64,000 nt of DNA from JACDAE01 sp963744875. GTDB lineage: Bacteria > Chloroflexota > Ktedonobacteria > Ktedonobacterales > Ktedonobacteraceae. A program made the position numbers and the translations under genes. How positions within the stretch are numbered: the first letter of the stretch is position 1; each line of letters begins with the position of its first letter. The DNA lies in assembly GCA_963744875.1 (NCBI GenBank), contig CAVUVQ010000001.1, positions 1 to 64,000 of the forward strand. The letters run 5' to 3'. Below the pieces are notes generated by a model. The model did not search any database. It was not told the DNA's origin and was given only the letters and a program-made list of their open reading frames with translations. Of the stretch, positions 52,927-62,126 are shown one piece after another.

Positions 52927-54279
52927 TCATACAATACCTCCCGATAGCTGGACTTCGCGATAGGATGCGAGGGCACGCTCAATAAATATATCTGTACTGC
53001 CCAGATAATTGCTGGGATCGAGGGCATGATCAATCTCTTCTGAGGAAAGGTGAGAACACACATCTGTTTTTGCCAGGGCGGCCTGAAGAAGGGTAATACC
53101 TGATCTGACAGAAGATTTGCATAGAGCCTTGACGATACGCTGGGCCTTGGGTCTTCCTACTTTCTGGGCGAGGGCCATGGTGAGAGATTCGGCCATAATA
53201 AGTCCGCCTGTCAGATCAAGGTTCGCGCCCATGCGTGCAGAATCGACCTGAAGATTTTCAATTGCATCGCAAACGTGCTTTACTGCACCAGATGTAAAAC
53301 GGAAGAGGTTGGGAACCGTGGCCCATTCGGCCTGCCATCCTCCTACCGCACGTTCATGCTCCTGGGTCATCGCAGAGAGAATTATGGGTACATTTCCAAT
53401 AGCCAATTGGGCTGAGGTTAGAGCGTTGATTGCGTCGACTGGATTGTGCTTCTGAGGCATGGCGGATGACTCACCTTTCCCTGGAGCGCTGCCCTCCGTT
53501 ACTTCGCCAACCTCAGTCTGTGCGAGGAGAACGATGTCGTTAGCTATCTTTGCCATCGCACCTGAGACCACACCGAGCGAGGTCGCAATCTCGGCGATGC
53601 GGTCGCGCTCGGTATGCCATGGGAGATCGGGCGCGGGTAGCCCCAATCCTGCGGCCAGCAGTTCGACGACCTGCAAGCCATTCTCTCCTAGCGAGGCCAG
53701 TGTTCCAGCGGCACCACCCAGTTGCACGGCCAGCGTGTGTTCGCGCTGTCTGCGTAATGCGTGTATCTGGCGTACGACAAGGGCCAGCCAGCGGGCGGCT
53801 TTGAGGCCAAAGGTGATCGGCAACGCCTGTTGGAGTAGTGTGCGCCCGGCCATGAGTGTAGAGCGATGGCGTTCAGCAAGCATTGCACAGGCCGCACATA
53901 TTTTGTAGAGATCAGCAAGAAGGAGATCCAGCCCGTCGCGGATCTGAAGCATCAGGGCGGTATCAATCGCATCCTGACTTGTGGCTCCCCAGTGAACAAA
54001 CTTTTGTGTATCGCCCTCGACCTGTGCCGTAAGCATACGTACCAGGGGAATGGTGGGCGTACCTGATATGACGGCTTCGCGATACAGGGTTGCGACATCA
54101 AAGAATTCTACTTTGCACCGGGCGGCAATGTTGGCCGCCGCCTCGGGAGGGAGTATGTTGACCTGAGCTTCTGCATGGGCAAGTGCGGCCTCGAATGTAA
54201 GCATATTCTGCACATGAGCTTCAGGGGAGAATGTTGCCGACATCTCTGGTGTACTGAACAGGTCAATCTGTTCTGGCAT
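52927..54279 (-). CDS. pcaB: 3-carboxy-cis,cis-muconate cycloisomerase
   Basis: This 450-residue enzyme of the fumarase/aspartase superfamily converts beta-carboxymuconate to gamma-carboxymuconolactone, the step after protocatechuate ring cleavage. The superfamily signature GESSAMPQKHNPVDA is present near residue 275. KFVHWGATSQDAIDTALMLQ is the second conserved region and GRTLLQQALPITFGLKAA the third. ATG 54279 is used because it aligns with the usual N-terminus (LFSTPEMSATFSPEAHVQNM); it follows GGAAAGG. It is encoded 25 bp after pcaG, within the leftward pcaC-H-G-B-pobA operon. Confidence 0.9.
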   Translation of the reverse strand: MPEQIDLFSTPEMSATFSPEAHVQNMLTFEAALAHAEAQVNILPPEAAANIAARCKVEFFDVATLYREAVISGTPTIPLVRMLTAQVEGDTQKFVHWGATSQDAIDTALMLQIRDGLDLLLADLYKICAACAMLAERHRSTLMAGRTLLQQALPITFGLKAARWLALVVRQIHALRRQREHTLAVQLGGAAGTLASLGENGLQVVELLAAGLGLPAPDLPWHTERDRIAEIATSLGVVSGAMAKIANDIVLLAQTEVGEVTEGSAPGKGESSAMPQKHNPVDAINALTSAQLAIGNVPIILSAMTQEHERAVGGWQAEWATVPNLFRFTSGAVKHVCDAIENLQVDSARMGANLDLTGGLIMAESLTMALAQKVGRPKAQRIVKALCKSSVRSGITLLQAALAKTDVCSHLSSEEIDHALDPSNYLGSTDIFIERALASYREVQLSGGIV

Positions 54280-54304
54280 ATGATTTTTGCCTTTCCATGT
54301 TTCA

Positions 54305-54886
54305 TCATACGTTGAAGAACACGGTCTCGTTCGCGCCTTGCAGCACGATATCAAAGCGATAGCTACCATTCAATTCATGCGGCTCAGGTTGAGCCAATAA
54401 GGTTGATCGCTGGTTGTCAGGAACCAGCGATAGGACGGGATCTAATGTGTTCGCGGGATCATCGGCAAAGTAGAGGCGCGTCACGAGGTGATTGAGGAGG
54501 CCGCGTGCAAATATGGTGAAGCAGATGTGCGGGGCCTGCAGTTGCGTTGCATCAAATGAGACACGACCGGGCTTCACCGTCTCAAACCAGTAGGAGCCAT
54601 CTTCGTCTGTACCGGAGCGTCCGAAACCGAGAAAGGATGGGTCCAACGTGGCTGGTCCCTTATCGGCTGGATGGTTGTAACGACCATGGGCATTCGCCTG
54701 CCAGATTTCAATCATTGCATCAGGGATGGGCATGCCATCACCATCGAGAACGCGACCTGTGATACGAATACGTTCACCAACGGTCTCCGGTTGGGTCAGC
54801 ACATTGCGTATGGCGTCTTTACGTAAGAGTGCTGGTGAGAAAAAGGGTCCCACCGTCTGCGAACTTGTCAGGGATGATGAATTCAT
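54305..54886 (-). CDS. pcaG: protocatechuate 3,4-dioxygenase alpha subunit
   Basis: This is the 193-residue alpha subunit of the intradiol ring-cleaving dioxygenase. It starts SQTVGPFFSPAL, as alpha subunits do, and has VLDGDGMPIPDAMIEIWQAN, FGRSGTDEDGSYWFETVKPG and the C-terminal NGSYRFDIVLQG. The alpha chain does not bind iron itself but shapes the active site with PcaH. The ATG overlaps the pcaH stop by 4 bp (ATGA), ensuring balanced synthesis. Confidence 0.92.
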   Translation of the reverse strand: MNSSSLTSSQTVGPFFSPALLRKDAIRNVLTQPETVGERIRITGRVLDGDGMPIPDAMIEIWQANAHGRYNHPADKGPATLDPSFLGFGRSGTDEDGSYWFETVKPGRVSFDATQLQAPHICFTIFARGLLNHLVTRLYFADDPANTLDPVLSLVPDNQRSTLLAQPEPHELNGSYRFDIVLQGANETVFFNV

Positions 54887-55617
54887 ACGTTTTCCTCCCG
54901 TACAGGTTCAAATGGAGTGACCTGTGGGCCATGCAGAACGATATCCCAACGATACCCAAGTGCCCATTCTGGCTCAGTTATGGTATGATCGTAGGTTGCA
55001 ATCAGGCGCTCACGCGAGTTATTGGTTGGCACGCCACTCAAAATAGGATCGATGACATGGAGAGGATCGTCGGGAAAGTACATCTGTGTCACCAGGCGTG
55101 AGAGCATGGATGATCCGAAGAGCGAGAAATGAATATGCGCCGGACGCCAGGCATTGGGATGATTTTTCCAGGGATATGCGCCAGGGCGAATGGTCAGGAA
55201 GCGATATACGCCGTCTTTATTCGTCAAACAACGACCCATGCCCAGGAAGTTGGGATCAAGCGGTCCGGGCCATTGATCTCGTTTATGAAGATAGCGGCCA
55301 GAAGCGTTCGCCTGCCAGATCTCCAGCAGCGTGCCTGGTATCGGGTTGCTGCGATCATCGAGGACGCGACCAGTGACAATGATGCGTTGTCCAATTGCCT
55401 CGCCACCGGTTCCCGCATTGCGTGTCAGGTCGGCATCTTCTGGTGTGACAGTACTGATCGCCGGGCCAGGGCCAGTCAGTTCCGAAATCGTCAGGGGGAC
55501 TTCAACGAGTGGAAGCGTCGGAGCGCGGCGGCGGGTAGATTGATAGGCTTCATACAGATAGGGTGGAAACACTTCACGATCTCCCCGTACAATCGCACCG
55601 ATAGTGGTATGGGTCAT
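54883..55617 (-). CDS. pcaH: protocatechuate 3,4-dioxygenase beta subunit
   Basis: This is the 244-residue iron-binding subunit that cleaves protocatechuate to beta-carboxy-cis,cis-muconate. The Fe(III) ligands expected from the family are visible: Tyr in GRYLHKRDQ, Tyr in GAYPWKN and the two His in RPAHIHFSLFG. The N-terminal PYLYEAYQSTRRRAPTLPLV and GEAIGQRIIVTGRVLDDRSN match beta subunits. The stop overlaps the pcaG start, and the start overlaps the pcaC stop (ATGA), so translation of C, H and G is coupled. Confidence 0.93.
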   Translation of the reverse strand: MTHTTIGAIVRGDREVFPPYLYEAYQSTRRRAPTLPLVEVPLTISELTGPGPAISTVTPEDADLTRNAGTGGEAIGQRIIVTGRVLDDRSNPIPGTLLEIWQANASGRYLHKRDQWPGPLDPNFLGMGRCLTNKDGVYRFLTIRPGAYPWKNHPNAWRPAHIHFSLFGSSMLSRLVTQMYFPDDPLHVIDPILSGVPTNNSRERLIATYDHTITEPEWALGYRWDIVLHGPQVTPFEPVREENV

Positions 55618-56069
55618 ACACCCTCCTTTTTCGTAAGAGGAACTTCCTGGTCGAACTCCTTCTTTGCCATTGAGAAAGCGGTATTGGCGGCTGGAACACC
55701 TGCGTATACGGCGACATGTAGGAGCACCTCTGCAATTTCGTGCGGATCAATGCCGAGATTGTGGCTGGCATGAAGGTGCAAGGCCAGTTCTTCGCGACCG
55801 AGGGCGGCTAGAATGGCGATTGTGACAAGGCTTCTTGTACGCCGATCCAGGTCTGGTCGTGCCCAGACGGAGCCCCAGGCCATCTCTGTGATAAAGCGTT
55901 GGAAGTCCGCATCAAACGAGCTTACACGAGCCTGTGCCCGCTCGACATGTTCACTGCCAAGCACTTCTTTACGAACCTTCATCCCGATATCAAAGAGCGA
56001 TTTTGTTGGGGGAGAATCCTCTTTTGAAGCAAGCTTGTTATTATCATGCTCAGGGGTTTGCAAACTCAT
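55614..56069 (-). CDS. pcaC: 4-carboxymuconolactone decarboxylase
   Basis: This 151-residue enzyme of the CMD/AhpD-like fold converts gamma-carboxymuconolactone to beta-ketoadipate enol-lactone. The core is FITEMAWGSVWARPDLDRRT, RSLVTIAILAALGREELALH and LLHVAVYAGVPAANTAFSMA. It is the first gene of the operon, with SD GAAAGGATC. The enol-lactone hydrolase (pcaD) and the CoA-transferase/thiolase genes are not in this window. Two dyads just upstream are candidate operators. Confidence 0.9.
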   Translation of the reverse strand: MSLQTPEHDNNKLASKEDSPPTKSLFDIGMKVRKEVLGSEHVERAQARVSSFDADFQRFITEMAWGSVWARPDLDRRTRSLVTIAILAALGREELALHLHASHNLGIDPHEIAEVLLHVAVYAGVPAANTAFSMAKKEFDQEVPLTKKEGV

Positions 56070-56089
56070 GAAAGCGCGATCCTTTCACG

Positions 56090-56158
56090 TCACTGTGAGA
56101 ACGCTTATTGTTACAGTGAAGGGATTAGAGTATCAATAGATCATAGAGTTACTATTGA
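56090..56158. promoter_or_regulatory. two dyads upstream of the pca operon
   Basis: TCACTGT (56090-56096) / ACAGTGA (56113-56119) and TCAATAG (56133-56139) / CTATTGA (56152-56158) are perfect 7-bp inverted pairs within 90 bp of the pcaC start. They may bind an aromatic-responsive regulator (IclR-type PobR/PcaR or LysR), whose gene is not present here. Confidence 0.45.
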
Positions 56159-56330
56159 AAATCACTCGTTCCTTCTAACCAACTAAAATATCGATTTTTG
56201 GAAGCTACTAAAATTGTATCATTCCTGTATAGAGGCAACGAGTTTCTATGACTTGTTATCGGTATCAATTCCATCAATAAGGGCATCCTATAGAGTGCTC
56301 GTTTGATTTTCGTATAGCCATAAAATACAA

Positions 56331-56453
56331 AAAAGAAGTGCTCTGTTACTAAAGATCAGAGAATGATAGTGATAAACCCATTTGTTCTTGCAAAAGAATG
56401 CTCTGTTACTGAAAAGATCAGAGAAAGATAGTGATAAACCCACTTTGTTCTTC
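56331..56453. repeat. two tandem direct repeats of about 61 bp
   Basis: Unit 1 (56331-56391) and unit 2 (56392-56453) share AAAAGAA, GCTCTGTTACT, AAAGATCAGAGAA, GATAGTGATAAACCCA and TTTGTTCTT with a few substitutions and small indels. The rest of the 56159-56744 gap holds no recognisable gene. Confidence 0.85.
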
Positions 56454-56744
56454 GTATTAAGTATTTACTTATGTTGTGGGATACAACGTACAAATGCACA
56501 TGCTTTTTATAAGCGTAATGGTTATGACAATCATTCATGGTGTTTTGGTAAAAAACTTTAACGTCCATTAATGAACAATTTTGGTGGAAAGGCGGTGTAT
56601 TCGAGTGATACTATACGTAGGGCAGTATCTTCAACCTGGGGGATCGCGGCTTCAAAAGGTTCCACAATGGAAGCAGCCAGAGAAGCCTAGCCCTCCCTCC
56701 AGTACACTTTAGAGCCAATACTATCTATACAGTCAGGGTAAATC

Positions 56745-57692
56745 ATGAGTTCATTTTTCGATCCCAGTAATACAAAGAGCACAGATAGAGACGGTACAAC
56801 AAATCCACGTAATACAGAGGAACGATCAAAGCAGCCGGGGCAGAATTTTACGCAGAAGGTACCCGCACAGTTGCTGGCATTGCTGGCGATTATCTCAGTG
56901 CAGATGGGTGCGGCAGTGGGAAAAGGGCTCTTTTCAGTCATCGGACCATTGGGAACAACCTTCTTACGCCTGGGTTTCGCAGCAGTTCTGCTTCTCATCC
57001 TCTGGCGGCCACAGATACGCGGACTGACGCGAACGCAATATAGCAATGTTCTGATATTTGGCATCGTACTGGCAACGATGAATGGAGCATTTTACTCCGC
57101 ACTTCACTATATTCCGTTAGGTATCGCAGTGGCGCTGGAATTTGTAGGTCCGCTAGGACTGGCCCTCATACAATCACGCAGGGTGAAAGATCTCGTCTGG
57201 GCGCTGCTGGCTGTGATCGGTATCTTCTTACTCGCACCAATCGGGCAAGGAACTGTGAATTTGCCAGGGATGGGACTGGCAATCCTGGCTGGTATCTGCT
57301 GGGCGGGTTATATATTGTGCAGCGCAAAGGTTGGGCGCTCGTTTACGGGCGGACGAGGACTGGCACTATCTGTGGCTGTGGCAGCGATTGTTATTGCGCC
57401 TCTTGGAATAAGCAACGGAGGAATAGCGCTGCTCAGTCCGCGAATACTTTTGACGGGCATGGGCATTGCCATCCTCTCCAGCGTCATCCCCTTCTCACTA
57501 GAGCTGGAGGCGCTCAGGCGACTTCCCTCGCGGGTCTTTGGTATCCTCATGAGTGTTGAACCAGCCGTCGCCACCCTGATTGGCTTCTTCGTGTTGCATG
57601 AGTCGGTAGGGCTACGTGAGATACTGGCTATCGCGCTCATCATTTCGGCTTCGGTCGGCGTCTCGCTCGATGCGACGGCACAGCATCAGTGA
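56745..57692 (+). CDS. EamA/RhtA-type drug/metabolite exporter
   Basis: This is a 315-residue ten-helix inner-membrane transporter of the DMT superfamily. A 40-residue polar N-terminal tail precedes the first helix (LLALLAIISVQMGAAVGKGL). Two EamA halves follow, with LRLGFAAVLLLILWRP, YIPLGIAVALEFVGPLGLAL and, in the second half, SSVIPFSLELEALRRLPSRV and LMSVEPAVATLIGFFVLHE. These motifs match RhtA-like threonine/homoserine exporters; the true substrate is unknown. It stands alone and is convergent with the MaoC gene. Confidence 0.85.
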   Translation: MSSFFDPSNTKSTDRDGTTNPRNTEERSKQPGQNFTQKVPAQLLALLAIISVQMGAAVGKGLFSVIGPLGTTFLRLGFAAVLLLILWRPQIRGLTRTQYSNVLIFGIVLATMNGAFYSALHYIPLGIAVALEFVGPLGLALIQSRRVKDLVWALLAVIGIFLLAPIGQGTVNLPGMGLAILAGICWAGYILCSAKVGRSFTGGRGLALSVAVAAIVIAPLGISNGGIALLSPRILLTGMGIAILSSVIPFSLELEALRRLPSRVFGILMSVEPAVATLIGFFVLHESVGLREILAIALIISASVGVSLDATAQHQ

Positions 57693-57738
57693 TGCCTTGA
57701 TCAGTCAGAAAGCCCAGTTATTTTCTTTCACTACACAA

Positions 57739-58191
57739 CTACTCACGCACAACAATCATGGTACGTGTAGTCAATACATGCTGCTCATGTTGATTTACAT
57801 ACCGTGTCTCCAGGGTGAGGATGTCCATCGAAGAGCCATTGCTGCCACGCCGGGTTTTGCCATCGGTCAGCGTTGTGATGCCCGTCAGCACATCATTGGG
57901 GTAGATAGGCTTCATATATTCATATTCTTCTTCCCCATGGAGAATACGCTTCACATTGATGCCGATATCAGCCAGACTCGCTCCTCTCCGCCGATCACCC
58001 CAGAAGCTGAACATAGTAGGAGTGGTTGGCGAGATGGGCACATCGACAAAGCCTGCTGCCTGTGCCGCCGCGCGACTATGATAAACCGGATTGTCATCGC
58101 CAATTGCGGTCGTTAATTCATCTATCTTGTTACGTTGCACTTCAATGGTGAAGGGGGCAAAGCTTTGACCGATCTTGCTGGTATCAAACAT
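57739..58191 (-). CDS. MaoC-family hotdog dehydratase, N-terminal type
   Basis: This 150-residue protein has the FAS1-type MaoC dehydratase N-terminal hotdog fold: MFDTSKIGQSFAPFTIEVQR, then AIGDDNPVYHSRAAAQAAGF (hydratase-like DxNPxH motif), TMFSFWGDRRR and HGEEEYEYMKPIYPNDVLTG. Such proteins hydrate or dehydrate 3-hydroxyacyl thioesters, often as one of two subunits. ATG 58191 follows GGAAAGGAAC. The gene lies 16 bp after an SDR gene on the same strand. Together they could catalyse reduction and dehydration of an acyl thioester. Confidence 0.8.
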   Translation of the reverse strand: MFDTSKIGQSFAPFTIEVQRNKIDELTTAIGDDNPVYHSRAAAQAAGFVDVPISPTTPTMFSFWGDRRRGASLADIGINVKRILHGEEEYEYMKPIYPNDVLTGITTLTDGKTRRGSNGSSMDILTLETRYVNQHEQHVLTTRTMIVVRE

Positions 58192-58207
58192 GCTCTGAGT
58201 TCCTTTC

Positions 58208-58966
58208 CTATTTTGGGCCACCTGCAACATAGATCACCTGACCGTTGACATAGCCAGCTTCTTCTGAGGCGAGGAAGCAAATAACATTGGCTACGTCGCG
58301 TGGCTGGCCGACGCGCCTGACGGGAATAGATTTTGCGGCCATCTCAATGACCTGTTGGGGATCATGTCCCTGGCGACGTGCGGTTGCTCGCGTCATTTCG
58401 GTATCGATAAAGCCCGGCGCGACAGCGTTGGCGGTGATGCCGAAGGGTCCCAATTCAATAGCAAGGGTCCGCGTCAGTCCTTGTAGGCCCGCTTTCGCCG
58501 TGGCGTAATTGGCCTGGCCGCGATTGCCCAGAGCCGAGACGGACGAGAGAGAGATAATACGTCCGTATTTCTGTTGTACCATATGGGCCTGCGCCGCACG
58601 ACTACAGAGAAACGCGCCTTTGAGGTGCACATTCATGACGGTCTCCCAATCATCATCGCTCATTTTAAAGAGGAGATTATCGCGTAGGACGCCCGCGTTA
58701 TTTACGAGGATATCCAACTGACCAAAGTGCTCAATTGCTTGCTGAAATGCGGATTCGACGGCTTCCCTATCGGCGACGTTGCAGGAAACGGCCAGCGCCT
58801 GCGAACCTGCATTCTTGATTTGCACTGCAACTTCTTTACAGCCATCTAGATCAATATCGGCAAGCACAACGCTTGCACCATCCTCCGCCAATCGTAAGGC
58901 AGTAGCGGCCCCTATTCCTCTTCCTGCTCCAGTGACGAAGGCCACGCGGCCATCAAGTTTCCCCAT
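58208..58966 (-). CDS. 3-oxoacyl-ACP reductase-like SDR (FabG type)
   Basis: This 252-residue NAD(P)H-dependent reductase has TGAGRGIGAATA (cofactor motif, residue 12 on), NNAGVLRDN, the catalytic Ser in ISLSSVSALGN, YATAKAG (Tyr, Lys) and a C-terminal EEAGYVNGQVIYVAGG. FabG-type enzymes reduce 3-oxoacyl-ACP or -CoA to (R)-3-hydroxyacyl forms. It is the first gene of a two-gene operon with a MaoC dehydratase, so it probably belongs to fatty-acid or polyhydroxyalkanoate-like metabolism. The SD AAGGAGAAAA is strong. Confidence 0.88.
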   Translation of the reverse strand: MGKLDGRVAFVTGAGRGIGAATALRLAEDGASVVLADIDLDGCKEVAVQIKNAGSQALAVSCNVADREAVESAFQQAIEHFGQLDILVNNAGVLRDNLLFKMSDDDWETVMNVHLKGAFLCSRAAQAHMVQQKYGRIISLSSVSALGNRGQANYATAKAGLQGLTRTLAIELGPFGITANAVAPGFIDTEMTRATARRQGHDPQQVIEMAAKSIPVRRVGQPRDVANVICFLASEEAGYVNGQVIYVAGGPK

Positions 58967-59191
58967 CGAATGTTTTCTCCTTCTTCAAATTGTCGACCTA
59001 CCAGTCCATTAAGTGCTTCAATGCATATACCTCTGATCATAATACAATATTCTGTGTATAGGTGAGCATAGTAGATTAGGATATTTGACTCATCCGTGCT
59101 TATACCCCTATACTCTCGCTTCCACATTCTCTATACTAGCTGAGAATAGATAGATATACCGCACAAGAAAATACTTCAGGGGGCATAGCAA

Positions 59192-60511
59192 GTGGGGATG
59201 CAATTCACAACCGAGCAAGTTTTAACAATGGCTCCCGATGCCGGTTCTGCTACGGCGGGGAAGAAACTTGGCAATGCCAAACATTGGAAAAACGTTGGAC
59301 AAAGTCCCGCAGCACTCTGGGGGGAGTGCCAGGGAAGTGCACTGTACCAGGTACGCGTCGACCTCTCAACCATAACGCTTCAATGCAGTTGTCCCAGTCG
59401 TAAGCAACCATGCAAACACGGACTGGGTCTCCTTCTGCTCGCGGCGATATCACCTTCAGATGTACCGGAGGCTGATCCACCAGAATGGGTAGTTTCATGG
59501 CTGGCAAAACGAGTTGCGGTAAGCAAACGCAAGGAGACCATAAAGGAAACAACAAAAGCTGAAAGTGGAGTTCCATCAGTTACGCAAGTGAAAACCGCTG
59601 AGAAACGTATGGCCCATGTGAGACTGGGCATGGAACGCCTCGATCTGTGGCTGAGCGACCTTATTCGTAATGGATTGGGTAGTGTTGAAACAAAACCTGC
59701 GAAATTCTGGGAAGAACAGGCAAAACAGATGGTAGATGCCCAGGCACCCGGCATTGCGTCATACATCCGACACATGGCTACCATCCCCAATGCATCAACA
59801 GACTGGCCGGAAAAGCTCCTCGGGCAACTGGGTCAACTCACGCTTTTATCGCAGGCGTTTCATCACCTTGATCAATTAGAACCAGCTCTACAAGACGATG
59901 TGAGACAAATGATTGGCTGGACGGTGAAAGAGGACGAGGTAATACAACGTGGAGAGCATGTAAGTGATGACTGGTTAACGTTGGGACAGACCATTGAAGA
60001 CGGTGAGCGCACACGTACACAACGGACATGGTTGTTTGGTGAAACAACGAAAAGGTCCGCACAGATACTCCAATTTGCCTTGCCGGGAGCCTCTTTTGAA
60101 AAAAACTATCCTCTAGGCATTCGACAGCGAGCGGATCTTGTTTTCTGGCCTGGAAACTCTCCACAACGCGCACTCGTTGAGAAGCGCTCTGGCAATGTTC
60201 TGCCAATCACCGACACCTTACCTGGTTCAGAAACCATTGATGAGTTCTTTGCGAGTGTTGCCAGTGTGAAGGCGAAACAACCATGGCAGGAACGCTTCTT
60301 ATGCATCTTACGCAGTGTCATTCCGGTATATGGAAACAATACCTGGTGCATACGTGATCAGAATGGTAACGCCTTGCCCTTGATACGGGGCGACCACTGG
60401 CAGTTGCTTGCCTATTCAGGGGGCTGGTCCGTTGACTTCGCAGGCCAATGGGATGGGGAAGCTGTTACACCACTCTGTGTCCTGGCAGAGGGCATCTACC
60501 ATAAATTGTGA
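59192..60511 (+). CDS. SWIM zinc-finger protein
   Basis: This 439-residue protein has an N-terminal SWIM zinc finger at about residues 55-85: CSCPSRKQPCKHGLGLL supplies CxCx(n)CxH. SWIM domains bind DNA or proteins. The following helical part (HVRLGMERLDLWLSDLIRNG, then AKFWEEQAKQMVDAQAPGIA) is typical of the bacterial SWIM proteins that accompany DUF5691 and MoxR genes. The start is GTG 59192 or ATG 59198, with no strong SD. It is first in a tight rightward cluster of four genes. Its biochemical role is unknown. Confidence 0.82.
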   Translation: MGMQFTTEQVLTMAPDAGSATAGKKLGNAKHWKNVGQSPAALWGECQGSALYQVRVDLSTITLQCSCPSRKQPCKHGLGLLLLAAISPSDVPEADPPEWVVSWLAKRVAVSKRKETIKETTKAESGVPSVTQVKTAEKRMAHVRLGMERLDLWLSDLIRNGLGSVETKPAKFWEEQAKQMVDAQAPGIASYIRHMATIPNASTDWPEKLLGQLGQLTLLSQAFHHLDQLEPALQDDVRQMIGWTVKEDEVIQRGEHVSDDWLTLGQTIEDGERTRTQRTWLFGETTKRSAQILQFALPGASFEKNYPLGIRQRADLVFWPGNSPQRALVEKRSGNVLPITDTLPGSETIDEFFASVASVKAKQPWQERFLCILRSVIPVYGNNTWCIRDQNGNALPLIRGDHWQLLAYSGGWSVDFAGQWDGEAVTPLCVLAEGIYHKL

Positions 60512-60520
60512 GAGGGAGGA

Positions 60521-62125
60521 ATGATGGATAGTATTGTTTCAACGGCTATCGTTGGTACAGGACAGGTGAACAATCAAGAAATCTCGACTGGCACACCAAT
60601 CGATAGGCTCACAGCACATCTGGGCGCCGGTGAGATCGAGCGTAAATTGCTCCTTACCGCCGGTTCGCTTGCCATCTATCAACAGGCGGGACGCATTCCT
60701 GAACAGGGTCCTGAGCCGCCACAGCCCGCAGCTTCTGAGAGCATTCCTGCCTGTTCAGCAAAGGTTGGGCATCTTTTAGAGGGATTATTCCAGGGAGCAC
60801 AGCGCGAATTGCTGCCAGAAGCGCTTCATCGTCTTAAGCAAGCAGGACAACGGCTTCCCTATGAATTGCTTCCTCTCGCGCTAGGATATGGTGCCCAATC
60901 AAAAGAGATACGTCCAGCGCTCTTCGCTGTACTGGGAGAGCGAGGGCGCTGGTTGAGCCAGTTCGAGAAGACGTGGGTATGGGTAGCGCAGTTTCTCGCA
61001 TCCGAGGAGGATGATAAGGAAACGCTCTGGCAGGAAGGAACGCTCGGACAACGCTGCCAGATCTTAACACGCGTGCGCTCGGTTGAACCTGCGAAAGCAC
61101 GGGAATGGCTTGCGGATGTGTGGAAGAAAGAGAAGGCCGAAGCGCGTGCAGAACTTCTCGCTACCTTTGAAACGGGCCTCTCTGCCGAGGATGAGCCATT
61201 TCTAGAGAAAGCGCTTGATGATCGTAGCGAAGCCGTGAGAGAAATAAGTGCAGGCTTCCTTGCCCACATTCCAGCTTCAGCCTTCATGCAACGCATGCTT
61301 GCCCGCGCCGATGCGATGTTGACATATACACATGGGACATTTAGCATCACTCTGCCCACTGACATTGATGCATCATGGCAACGCGACGGCATCGAAAAAC
61401 CATCCAACCGGAGCACAGACCCACAAACATGGTATGCACGCCAGGTGCTTGCGCTTATCCCACCGACCCACTGGGAAGAACGCTTCTCCATCGTACCAGC
61501 GGAGATCATCGCTGATCTTATCGTGAAAAAAGACAAAATGCACACAGCGACCTCCAAAAACGCTTTCATGGAAACTGAAAGAGAGAGCACGATCGGAGAA
61601 CTGTTGCTCGTATGCTGGTTATATGCCGCCACACGCTTTGAAAGTCCGCGATGGGTCGAACCTCTCTGGGGATGGTGGTGCAAAAACCCAGAGACCTATC
61701 CTATGCGAGACATCTCATCCGCAAGCATCTATCGAGCCTTGGGGAAGTGCCTTCCCCAAAAGGTCGCCGAGAAATATGTCCAGCTAGAGGTTTTCCAGAA
61801 ACAAAGCGAGCAATGGGCGCTGGTCATAGAGGCTCTACCAACACCCTGGAGCACCGATTTTGGAGATGATTGCCTTGACGCACTCCGCTCGTACATCTTT
61901 GGGCTGGACGACAAATCATATCCTGGTGGATCCTGGCAGATGGCATTCACCAGGGTCGCCCTGGCATTGCCTCCTGCTTGTTTTGAAGCAGCTCTGGGGC
62001 CCTGGCAAATTCCTGAGCCGACGACCTGGCAGATACAGCAATGGAAAAATCAACTAAAAACGTTTACGGCGTTGGTGCGCAAACGCCAGCAACTTCATAA
62101 AGATATTAATACTGAGGAGATCTAA
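60521..62125 (+). CDS. DUF5691-family protein
   Basis: This 534-residue cytoplasmic, helical-repeat-like protein has no catalytic motif. The N-terminus VSTAIVGTGQ and the ERKLLLTAGSLAIYQQAGR segment are characteristic of the DUF5691 family found beside SWIM and MoxR genes. The middle has HEAT-like helices (EDEPFLEKALDDRSEAVREI), and the C-terminus ends WQIQQWKNQLKTFTALVRKR. Two adjacent ATGs follow GAGGGAGGA. It starts 9 bp after the SWIM gene and ends 1 bp before the ATPase gene. Its function is unknown; a scaffold or adaptor role is only a guess. Confidence 0.75.
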   Translation: MMDSIVSTAIVGTGQVNNQEISTGTPIDRLTAHLGAGEIERKLLLTAGSLAIYQQAGRIPEQGPEPPQPAASESIPACSAKVGHLLEGLFQGAQRELLPEALHRLKQAGQRLPYELLPLALGYGAQSKEIRPALFAVLGERGRWLSQFEKTWVWVAQFLASEEDDKETLWQEGTLGQRCQILTRVRSVEPAKAREWLADVWKKEKAEARAELLATFETGLSAEDEPFLEKALDDRSEAVREISAGFLAHIPASAFMQRMLARADAMLTYTHGTFSITLPTDIDASWQRDGIEKPSNRSTDPQTWYARQVLALIPPTHWEERFSIVPAEIIADLIVKKDKMHTATSKNAFMETERESTIGELLLVCWLYAATRFESPRWVEPLWGWWCKNPETYPMRDISSASIYRALGKCLPQKVAEKYVQLEVFQKQSEQWALVIEALPTPWSTDFGDDCLDALRSYIFGLDDKSYPGGSWQMAFTRVALALPPACFEAALGPWQIPEPTTWQIQQWKNQLKTFTALVRKRQQLHKDINTEEI

Positions 62126-62126
62126 A

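Noticed and set aside
60859..61683. Long minus-strand open frame opposite the DUF5691 gene
   Set aside because: The Ser/Arg-rich composition is that of a shadow frame, and the plus-strand protein matches a known family with good SD and spacing.
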